Part shown: positions 55,866-64,000 of the stretch, piece after piece
Layout of the letters: each line of letters begins with the position of its first letter
Position numbering within the stretch: the stretch's first letter is position 1
Source of the DNA: Gymnothorax reevesii
Taxonomy: Eukaryota > Chordata > Actinopteri > Anguilliformes > Muraenidae
NCBI GenBank assembly: GCA_029721435.1
Contig: CM056577.1
Span: forward strand, 28,984,719 to 29,048,718
Direction of reading: 5' to 3'
Length of the DNA: 64,000 bases
The notes under the pieces: generated by a model
What the model saw: the letters and a program-made list of their open reading frames with translations, nothing else
What the model was told of the DNA's origin: nothing
Databases searched by the model: none
Translations under genes and position numbers: made by a program

Positions 55866-56440
55866 TATACCATGGTCACTTAGGAAAGAAATAAATATTA
55901 AATCAATTATTAATAAGTTAATGTTGTTTTTTACCATTTTACGGTTGAAATCGTAAGTTTTTCACAAGAAGCGGCTGAATGGACTATTCAATATCTCTCG
56001 TGATGTGCTGCTAAGGTAATCGGCTCTGGCCACAGAACCTGCAGCTCGGTGGGCCGCAGCTGTTATATTAGGCCTAATCAGTGGAGGGAAGTGATATGAT
56101 TGCTTAGCATTATGTTAGGTGATACAAAGTATCATTTCAAAGGGCAAGTACACCTCTTACCGCTTGTGTGTGTCCAGAATAGGTTAAAGGAAACTATAAA
56201 ATCACTCATGTTTTGTCTACTGTCTTGCCGTTGTGATGAATAAACTGTGAAATAACGTATGTTAACGTATGTTCTGAGTTTCTGTTGCCAAGGTTAACAA
56301 CTAGCGTTTGAGCCAGCGCAATAATTTAGAACAATCAGGCTATTTGACCGGAACTTTTTTAAAAGTGACCTACAACACGTTTTAATGGACACCCTGCAGC
56401 CAATCAGAATCGAGTATTGACCCAGACCATGGTATAATGG
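55866..56440. mobile_element. MITE-like element with TTATACCATGGT ends
   Basis: TTATACCATGGT (55866-55877) and ACCATGGTATAA (56426-56437 region) are inverted copies bounding ~575 bp. The interior has no frame of note. The palindromic CCATGG core and the fish-repeat look of the flanks suggest a non-autonomous DNA transposon. Boundaries are approximate. Confidence 0.5.
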
Positions 56441-56448
56441 CTATTATT

Positions 56449-57330
56449 AAAGGGAACCTAACATGCTGATCCTTCTTTTAATACATATTAGTAATGTTAT
56501 AATGTTGGTTGTCCATGCTCAACTTCTGAAAAGTTTCTAAATATAAGATAAAGGGATTTTGCCGTAATCCAAGAACGTGACTTTGTGTGCGTGATTTCCT
56601 CTCTGAACAGCTCCTCCCGAGATCTTCACGAGATCTGGGTAAAACCTGATGTCAGGTTGTGCCATCCAATTAGTACAGGCCTAGCCAGAGCCAACTACTG
56701 CACTGGGCCTGCCCACATAGGAAACTATTCTAGCAGGCACTAACAACGGCAGATCATACTATACCTTAGTAGCGTTGACACTTTTGGAAATACAAAAGAA
56801 GAACCGCAGATCATTTTAGGTGCAATTTTGTTAGTATCTCTCCCAAAGCTACTTGTCTGTTTACTTCTGGACGCAAAGAAAAACAAATATTTCTCTTCCT
56901 AAAGATGATGCCGCCAGAAATCAGTTGGTAGCTTTTTTTGTTTGCTGGCAGCAAACAGCCACGGCCAAAGCGAACGTTAGCCGCTTGTGCATTTCACCAA
57001 AGACAGCTTTGTCAATAAGGGATAATTCGACACAGGATAAGCATTTCAGCTGCTTCGCAAACCTGAAGCAGTTGCTTCGATCAAGCGCTCAGAACCACAA
57101 GCTGTAAGTAACCATATAACAGCAAATAATGTAAGTGAAGCTAACATGTTACGGGTGGTTAGCAGGACCGCTAACGATAGCACTAACAACACTCTTTCCT
57201 GCAGAGGTGATCAATTCACTAGCTCCACATAAGCAACTTGTCCGACCTAACGGAATTTACGGTGTGCAAAACCTGTATTACGTTGATAACATAATTGAGC
57301 TCTCTCTAGCTATTGCGTACCATTAACCAT
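56449..57330 (+). pseudogene. THAP-domain DNA-transposon gene relic
   Basis: The left part has the repeat word 'ttaaagggaaccta' (56448). Coding remnants start near 56893 (ISLPKDDAARNQ). In another frame HFTKDSFVNKG (56990) is the conserved C-terminal zinc-ligand region of THAP domains, followed after a stop by 'LLRKPEAVASIK'. A donor GCT|GTAAGT (57104) and acceptor TTTCCTGCAG (57204) flank a 101-bp intron, then the next exon reads INSLAPHKQLVRPNGIYGVQ. Frameshifts and stops make it dead. Such THAP proteins are encoded by fish DNA transposons; the superfamily is not certain. Confidence 0.65.
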
Positions 57331-57334
57331 CCAT

Positions 57335-57594
57335 AAAGCGGCTTTCACATCAGAGAGACAACACAAATTTCTTGCAGGACAGATTAGCCTACATTCAAAG
57401 TAAATGCAAAGACACAAATACACGTCAAGCCGCTTTCATACCAGATGTGAAACAAAATTTTCGCGCAACAGATTAGCTACATTCAAAGTCAATGCAAAGA
57501 CACGAAAACAGGCGTTATGTGCGCCTTAAGCAGCTTTCACACAGGACGCAAAACAAATTTTTCGCTTGACAGATTACATTCAAAGTCATGACCG
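57335..57594. repeat. Three-copy ~90-100 bp tandem repeat
   Basis: Units begin near 57337, 57429 and 57529. Each has '(g)c(c/g)gctttca', then 'acaaa.ttt', 'cagatta', 'acattcaaagt.aatgcaaag'. The third is shorter. The motif type is common in fish DNA-transposon sequence, so this is probably part of the THAP transposon. Confidence 0.75.
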
Positions 57595-58079
57595 ATTATC
57601 AGCGACTGCATGTTAGTGTGCATGCTCTGCTAAAATGCTCCTGGTGAACTTATATGCAGCAATTCTGCTCGGTATGCTAGTGTTACTTCAGTAAGCATCA
57701 ATGTGACAGTTTCATCATATCGTTGCCTGATTGTTGCCACTACAGTTGAAGCTAAACGGAGAGGTGCGGTATGTGTCTGCCGAGTTGGGCTGCAGTTAGA
57801 CCAGCCAAAGTTTTTGCAAAGGTTGGGTGCGTTTTTGGGTGCTTATGAAACGATCGCTTTACTTATCCATGACCGGGGTAAGCCTGATACATCTCCAATC
57901 TCTGGGCAAGCTCTCTGATGCTACCGGTGAAAGGAATAAGGAAGCACACAGGCTATAAAGTGTCCGGTATAACAAACGATTTATTGCCATCGATTAAATA
58001 CTTTTGTATTAAATCCATTCCTGTAGAGGTAATCGATTCACGCAGACGGTACCTACTGTCTGTAAAACCTGTATTATGT
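57595..58079. other. Intergenic or transposon interior
   Basis: At 58027-58128 the sequence repeats 57204-57325 at roughly 75-80 percent ('aaaacctgtatta', 'gagctct.tctagct', 'ccataa'). The 71-codon frame 57703-57918 has no domain. Confidence 0.45.
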
Positions 58080-58716
58080 TCATGACATAACCGGAGCTCT
58101 ATCTAGCTCTTGCACACTCTCCATAACTCGCTCATTTTCCGCTTGGGAAAGCTGGTCATTACGAAGCAAGAAGTAAACCATTACCACGGGCAATTTCCGA
58201 AAAGGCTGTTTAGCTTGGAGCTTTCGCCCCTCTGTCATACACCAGCATGGAAGCTGTTCTTTCTCCACTCTAACTCTTTGGGTGAAGAAATATTTCTGAA
58301 CATCAGTGTTAAATTTACCTTTGGTCAACTTCCATTTGTGACCCCGAGTTCTACTCACAACACTTAGTCGAAGGAATCCTACGTAATTCACTTTGTTAAT
58401 CCCTTTAACATATTTAAATACCTCAATCAAATCACCCCGTAGTCTCCTTTTCCTAAGACTAAAAAGATTAAGGATCTTCAACCTCTTCTCATAGCTTTCA
58501 TCTTTTATACCTGGAATTAGCTTAGTGGCTCTTCTCTGAACTTCCTCTGGAGCCTCTATATCTTTCTTAAAGTATGGTCCCCAGAACTGTGCACAATACA
58601 CCAGATGTGGTCTGACGGATGTGTTGTACAAAAGAAGCATCACCTCCTTAGATGTGTACTCAGTACTTTTGGCAATGTATCCCAGCACCCGATTGGTTTT
58701 TTTAACTGCTACGGCA
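58080..58716 (-). pseudogene. CR1-type LINE reverse transcriptase C-terminus
   Basis: On the minus strand a frame of 202 codons starts near LGYIAKSTEYTSKEVMLLLY and shows VRPHLVYCAQFWGPYFKKDI, VQRRATKLIPGI, RLKILNLFSLRKRRLRGDLI, TRGHKWKLTKGKFNTDV and KYFFTQRV, the ordered C-terminal motifs of CR1-clade ORF2. A frameshift follows (after VRVEKEQLPCWC). The 5' part is missing at ~58716, as usual for 5'-truncated LINE copies. Confidence 0.88.
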
Positions 58717-58718
58717 CA

Positions 58719-59076
58719 ATGGCTTGAGCCTGTGGGATGACCTTGACTGGGCAGTCAGAGAAGTGTGTCCATCAAGGTCAGAAGAGCTCATTAAGGAATT
58801 TTTGGAAGCCTGGAATGAGTTACCAGGAAGTTCTCTCCTTAAACTGCTGGAAGGAATTCATGGGAAATGCCAGGCTGTAATCAAGGGAGGGTACATTGTA
58901 GAGAGTTGAATTTGAATATGTATGTCGATTAGCAAAAATATTAGCCAATTTCTAGTTAAGATATGTGTTTCTATGTTATTCAATTTTTTTGTTGTTGCTG
59001 AAAATATACTTCAAGTTGAGAAAAACCAGCCAAATGTTGAAAAGTGCAGGATGTTCGTATTTTGGCAAGTAGTGTA
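58719..59076 (+). pseudogene. Tc1-like transposon 3' end
   Basis: The frame from 58724 (SLWDDLDWAVREV, then KEFLEAWNELPGSSLLKLLE and GKCQAVIKGGY, stop at 58907) is the C-terminus of a Tc1 transposase just after the catalytic Glu region. The right terminal repeat ends CTTGCCAAAATACGAACATC in inverse reading, then CACTAC-type terminus at 59074 with TA following. The rest of the element is missing to the left. Confidence 0.8.
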
Positions 59077-60055
59077 TCTCCAAAAGACGTGCAAATAATC
59101 TCCCATATTGTGGAGCATGATGTTGAGAGAAATAATTTCTTAGAAGATAGATGGGGATTTCATGTTGTGATTGGGGTTTACTGATCCGTAGTCTGGTGTA
59201 TCTTTTCATTATAATTAATGAGAAATCCCGATTTTACTACAATTTTTTGAAAGAATATCATTCTTGGGGGCAGGCCGATGAACTTTTCGTTTGGTAGCAG
59301 CTCCGAAAGCTGAAAACTTTGGGCAGTTATACTGTAATTTTATTTTAGTCACAGCCTTCTCCAGATAGGTAGTAGTTCATTTTCTGCATGCCTGGGTGTC
59401 TTTGATGTTTGCAGTCATTAACGTATAGACACCTGTTTTTTACGCCCTCTTCTAGTGCAGCCTTAGATGAACGATGAGAGGCTCTCCATGGGCGTTGTCA
59501 TTGGCTTTCATGGTTCTGTGTACAGCTTGACACAACAGTTATGGCTGTTAATGACTCTAAAACATTTGAAACCCCTGAAGTTTTTGCGATTTTCAGTCAC
59601 TTTTTTTCACTTTTTCATTTCTCTCTTTTTCTTTACTCTCTTTTGTCTAATCGCATTCTCTCTCTCCTGACATTTTTAGCGTCAAAGCAAAAATGGCAAT
59701 TAGTGAGAAAGGCATTTGAGTCATAAAGTTAATGCTTTGCCCTATAAGTGAAGTTCTGCTATATTTAAAACTGCCGTATATTGTATATCTGCTCATCTGT
59801 AAGGTGTGTTGGAGGGAGAGATGATGTATGCTGTTGGAGAGTGTTTCTTGACCAGTAATTACTCTGTGCTAAAATTATGTCTCTCTGTCTCTCTCCCTCT
59901 ATTTCCTCTCTCTCGCTCACATGAAACACATAGACATAACGATAATAACTCAAAAAAGTCACTATATCTAACCCAATCTCTGATTTGACTCACTACTGTT
60001 CATCGGCCTCAAACCGCTATCACTGCTGGGACAAAATTCTGGAGAAAGGCAGGTT
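59077..60055. other. Intergenic
   Basis: T-rich and CT-rich runs near 59600-59660 and 59880-59920. No gene recognised. Confidence 0.35.
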
Positions 60056-60059
60056 GATA

Positions 60060-60310
60060 TTTTCGAAATGCCAGCACGTGTCTGAAAGACTTCAGGGCGG
60101 CGGTCGGGAAGTGGCCGCGAGCCAGTGGCATGTGCCAGATTGAACTCGGGAAACGCTCGGCTGAATTCACGGCCTAATGGGAAGAGAAGGAGCTCTGGAG
60201 GTGTGGGCAGTGATGGGGAAAGGAATGAGCTGATCTGGACTTGGTGGCGGGAGCGGGGGAGGTGGGGCGGCCCAGACCCAAAGGAGAAGATCGGCGAGCT
60301 CGTATATCAC
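60060..60310. promoter_or_regulatory. Candidate conserved non-coding element
   Basis: GC-richer unique block with an E-box CAGCACGTGTC (60073) and CTGAATTCACGGCCTAATGG (60161). The 140-codon frame 60125-60547 crosses it, is Arg/Gly-rich at first and has no recognised domain. Confidence 0.28.
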
Positions 60311-61105
60311 ACAGATGTGGTGCTTTATGTACTGGCGGTTGCCTGCGGCTGCAGTCTGTTACCCATCTCTGTGTTATTTGTTGCCGGGGCAGGTGAAGCC
60401 CCCATCCCCGGCAACAGCCAATCGAAAAAGGACTTTAACTTCCTGAATCTGGGTTTTCCATCTCTGCGATTGGGCGAGGTTACCAAGATGACCTCTGACT
60501 GGGTCAGCGCTCAATGCCAGAAAACCTCCAGAAAAAGGTTATTCTAACTCCACTCTTCGACCAAAAAATGTATGCTTATGCTCAAAAATGGTTTCTAGCC
60601 CTTTACAGATGTGACTCTCTCAAACAAGGTTTACTTAACTCAAATACAACCATTTTGGAAGTGTGCTTATTTGTATTAAAATCACCCGACATGGATCTAT
60701 CCCTTTAAGGACTCAATTTGAGGTGGTGTTTGACCCCTGCCTCTGCATCCCGTCCTATAGTCTCCCAGGGCAAAGGGCAGCAACCGCAGTGCAGCACCTG
60801 TGGACCAACTCCAGGTGTAAATCCAGGACCTTGAATCACGGGCAGCAGCGGGGGGGTTCCTATAGTGCGCATCATTTTGGGGTGGGAATAAACCGAAGTA
60901 CATGGAGGAGGAGGTTTGTTTGTAAGAAAATCTCATTCATAAATTGCGTGAGACTTTGACCTTTATATTGTAAAATGACCAATGAAAGAACGGCATATCG
61001 TTTTCAGAAGTTGTATAAAGCTTTGTTAGACCCTTTCTGATTGGCTGGTATTCAAGGTTTTCCTCTGGGATCTCACATCTCGGCCAATCATCGTTTCACA
61101 ACAGT
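60311..61105. other. Intergenic
   Basis: No gene recognised. Confidence 0.35.
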
Positions 61106-61109
61106 TAAA

Positions 61110-61225
61110 TACCACGACTGTAGTCGGGATTCGCCGGCAGAAGCGATGTGTTTATCACGCCTGTAGTCAGGACTCGCCTGCACAGCGACCTAAATTATCA
61201 CGACTGTAGGCGGTATCGGGGAGTA
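61110..61225. repeat. ~43 bp tandem repeat, 2.5 units
   Basis: Units start at about 61112, 61157 and 61200 with 'cacgactgtagtcgggattc', 'cacgcctgtagtcaggactc' and 'cacgactgtaggcggtatcg', each followed (first two) by 'gcc.gca.agcga'. It ends before GGGTTAA. Probably the terminal region of a fish DNA transposon. Confidence 0.75.
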
Positions 61226-61229
61226 AAGG

Positions 61230-61480
61230 GTTAAATAAAAGACTATTACTCCAACTGAAGCACTTTCCCTGATTTATCTCCCTCTTCCTGAGTCATTTAG
61301 TCAGCAGGTCTCTTCCTCCTCCTCTTCATCGCCCTCTCTGTACCAGATGGCGCGCGTGCTGGGTGACTAAGAAATCGCAATCCCCCCCCGAAGGCGCGGA
61401 AAGCGGTGGATTAGTTCAGTTGGAATCAGAGCCAGCGCCCCACGCTAAGATAAACACCACACTTGAATCCCACCGGGGGT
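61230..61480. promoter_or_regulatory. Candidate regulatory block with CTCF-like word
   Basis: Contains TCCTGAGTCATTTAGTCAGC (61287; AP-1/Maf-like), ACCAGATGGCGCGC (61342-61355; CTCF-core-like) and GGTGGATTAGTTCAGTTGG (61404). Unique sequence without a frame of note. Binding is not shown. Confidence 0.3.
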
Positions 61481-63110
61481 GTTATGCTTTAATGCTAAAA
61501 CATGAAGGCTCATTTCTTAACCACCAACTTTTTTAAATTTTAGATGGGATTTTCTGTGAGATGCTGTGGAGAGGGAGACTCCCAGAGGGGCCGATTTTGG
61601 TAAACATGTTTATGGCTGATGAGAGAGGATTTAAAGTGAGCGATGCGTCGTCAGATGGAGCTGGAGCAGGGAGCTGCTGAGGAGTTTTAGGATTTGGGGA
61701 ATTTATCTGTTTAATAATGCTGCTTTGAAGAGTTCTGTGGAACTGATCAACTGGTGTGAAGGGGGTTTCCTTCACTGGGGAAATAATTCCTCTGTCATCC
61801 ACCACAGTCGTTTCCGTGATCTTCCGTGCCTTTTAGTGGTTTTTAGCTCACTAGTAAAGTCTTTGGGTCTCATTCATGACACTTGAGCAGGATGAATTTG
61901 TGTGTAAATTGTTCACAGAAGGAAATTAACGTGGATTTCTGTACTCATTAATATTTTAGTAGTTCTGATCTTTTTTTAGCTACTCACAAAATCTCCACCT
62001 GCTGCCGACCACGAATTGTCCTTGTGTAAATAACAAATACTCATAAATACTATGTGCCATTATTATAAACTGCAATTTTTATGTTCTGTTATGGTCACAA
62101 TGCGGAGATGCCTTTAAATGACAATTTTAAAATGAGATTATATTAGAAATATAACATTTTCCTGCTTTAGTTAGCAATTAGACAGCAAGTTTAAGCTTTA
62201 GACTATGTTTATTAACAAAGGTGAATGAGTTATTTAACCCCTTTGTGCAGAAGCCAAATCTGGCTAATTATGTGTTACCTTATTTAAGCCTTTATAATTC
62301 CAGATTGCTGCTTCACAGGCAGAGAAGGAATGACTCAACTGAGTCAGGACACTTGAAGCATTTTGAATTCCATCGTATTTCAGTTTATTTTCATGATTTG
62401 GTGGAGAAAAAGGGCTGCAAACAAAAAAATCATGAGAATTCAGAATCGAAATTGTAAAAAAAAAATAGTTCTGAGAACATAGAAATTGCTGGGGCTTAAA
62501 TCTATACATTTCTGGGATCATAAATTCCTTGACCACAATTGCAAGTCATATGAGCATTGAATTCCAGATCACCTACTCTCTAGGACTCTCAAATAAGACA
62601 GCTATCCAGGTGCCTCCCGGAAATCTAAGATCCCTCAAAATGGCGCACTGTCAAATCATAAAATAGTCATATATTTAACACAAATCAACGTTGACGCATT
62701 AAATTTATTATGAACTAATGATTTTCTGGTTGAATTTAACACGAGTTTATAAATATCTGTGCAATTGGACATCACTGGTCACCAGTAACCTCTCCAAACA
62801 CAAAACATGCCTTTTCTCCTTGATAAAGTTTAGAGTTTTGTCCATTTTCCTTCAAAGTCCCCCAAGCCAGTGCACATACTCATTAAAAGAACTGCTTATT
62901 AAACAGTCAGAACATTCATCTTACAATGAAAGGCATGCAGTTCCCACTTCCAAGTCCACAACCTCATATAAACTCTTTCTACACCTTATGAGGAACAAGT
63001 ACGTATAACTCACTAACTCAGTAATATCTGAAATATACATTATTTTGACAGAGCAGACAGAAAATCTGGCAAATCCTTTCCTAGATTCAACAGAAAGGTT
63101 CAATGAACGT
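61481..63110. other. AT-rich intergenic DNA
   Basis: The words 'gggtctcattcatgacactt' and 'gagcaggatgaatttgtgtg' (61865-61905) resemble the end of a fish Harbinger-like repeat; no partner end was found. Otherwise no gene or repeat is recognised. Confidence 0.35.
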
Positions 63111-63111
63111 A

Positions 63112-63195
63112 CCAGGGGGTGTAGCGAAGTGGTTTAGCAGTTCACATTTTGAATGTGCAAAAAGCTCGGCATTCGATTTCGTTGAATACGGTATA
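63112..63195 (+). repeat. Weak tRNA-like SINE head
   Basis: GGGGGTGTAGCGAAGTGGTT looks like a tRNA 5' arm with A box, and CGGCATTCGATTTCGTTG about 45 bases on like a damaged B box. It does not fold as a tRNA by eye. Low confidence. Confidence 0.3.
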
Positions 63196-63716
63196 AATTC
63201 CAAAAGAAAAAGCCACAGTAGCATACCCTTTTTTTATTGAATCCCTCCTCCAGAGACAGATGTGTCTGGTAGAAGGAACCCTCCGGTCCTCTTTCATTAG
63301 TATTAATTACCATTGACCATGTCCTTGCCTCATTTAATCCTGTAAAAATAACTGAACACTCGCACCGGGTTTGGGAGTCTTTTTTCTTCTTTAAGTCCAG
63401 TAATTTTCAGCTGGGCAATTATGCGCAACATTGAGAGGATACAACCTACCTTGCTTATACGCAAAACCTTGTTTACTCTTCTGTTTGTAAAATCAATGTC
63501 TTTCATTTACTGTGGAAAGTTGAAACACTCGAGAATTGGATTAGAAACGAGCCAATCAATACATCATCACCGGGGAAGATTTACGTGGGCGTGAACTATA
63601 ACTGTGATGTTAAGCAGATGAGCCTGAGTATTGGTTATCAACACCAGTACTTAGATGGATATGAAGGAGTGCTGAATTTGTCAATGGAGGAATCTACGCG
63701 TAAATCCATGGTCGGG
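63196..63716. other. Intergenic
   Basis: No gene recognised; the 72-codon frame 63585-63803 runs into the repeat that follows. Confidence 0.35.
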
Positions 63717-64000
63717 AAATACGCATTTTTATATGTGATGACCACCATTGACAGAAGAATGAGAGTACCAATACCTTGTCAAATTTTTGCTTCAGAAAAC
63801 TGATTTTTAACTACTAATTGGGATACCATTGGCTCACTGTAGCTGAAGTGGTTGCTACAGAGGACAACGATTTTTTCTGTTGCAAGAGGTCATTTTTTTG
63901 AACTGCTGGATTGAGGTACTATGGGCAGATACATTGAGCAGTTTCCGCATCATGCTTTGCTTAGGAGTTTAATTCATGCAACTCCTGATAAACAGGTTTG
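63717..64000 (+). repeat. Dispersed repeat R17/R63, copy 2 (runs off window)
   Basis: Same orientation and word order as 17214-17500. It lacks the T-run insertion of copy 1 (position 17300) and is otherwise closely similar. The right boundary is outside the window. Confidence 0.75.

Noticed and set aside
60125..60547. 140-codon plus frame
   Set aside because: Composition-driven Arg/Gly-rich start, no domain; the block is better viewed as non-coding.

Overview
This window looks like non-coding nuclear DNA from a ray-finned (probably teleost-grade) fish: part of a gene desert or a very large intron. No confident, intact host protein-coding gene is visible. Most open frames are short, overlap on both strands and match no family I recognise. 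What can be supported is a dense layer of transposable-element relics of kinds typical of fish genomes, simple repeats, and between them stretches of moderately GC-rich, non-repetitive sequence that look like conserved non-coding (enhancer-type) elements. That last reading is an inference from base composition and motifs; I could not test conservation.

Layout. 1-9 kb: CACT/CACA low-complexity DNA, a Tc1-type deletion element (1.99 kb), a tRNA-derived SINE-like repeat with a GT microsatellite in its body (3.8 kb), a decayed Tc1-like relic (4.9 kb), a CpG-containing stretch and two weak exon candidates (7.05-7.8 kb). 9-20 kb: a dispersed repeat (9.3 kb, second copy 44.4 kb), unique enhancer-like DNA, a Tc1 deletion derivative with clear ends (14.4 kb), a Tc1 5' relic (16.4 kb), a repeat shared with the right end of the window (17.2 and 63.7 kb), and a repeat bounded by ATGCCCCCGCC (19.2 kb, inverted second copy 28.2 kb). 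20-31 kb: a palindromic MITE, a long inverted repeat enclosing a Tc1 element with ~160 bp terminal repeats, a tRNA-like SINE, a hAT-type MITE, CA-rich DNA, an L2-like LINE scrap, and the best-preserved transposon of the window, a ~1.56 kb DD34E Tc1-type element (29.4-30.9 kb). 31-40 kb: a 1.18 kb TIR element with internal GATC-rich tandem repeats followed directly by a foldback, a hAT MITE with a perfect 8-bp target duplication, a Sleeping-Beauty-type Tc1 relic, and a dead non-LTR reverse transcriptase. 40-50 kb: mostly unique, enhancer-like DNA, then a cluster of SINEs including one inserted into an older TIR element with a perfect 13-bp target duplication. 50-64 kb: another hAT MITE, GT-rich DNA, a 5S-rRNA-derived SINE, a CpG-rich stretch, foldback and MITE elements, a THAP-domain transposon relic that keeps splice signals, tandem repeats, and a CR1-type LINE end abutting a Tc1 3' end.

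The genes do not form a pathway. All recognisable coding sequence is transposase or reverse transcriptase and all of it is broken by stops, frameshifts or deletions. I found no CRISPR, no operon, no rRNA or functional tRNA gene, and nothing that amounts to a new biological system. The most useful leads are the nested and precisely bounded insertions, the repeat with internal GATC palindromes, the THAP relic and the candidate regulatory blocks.
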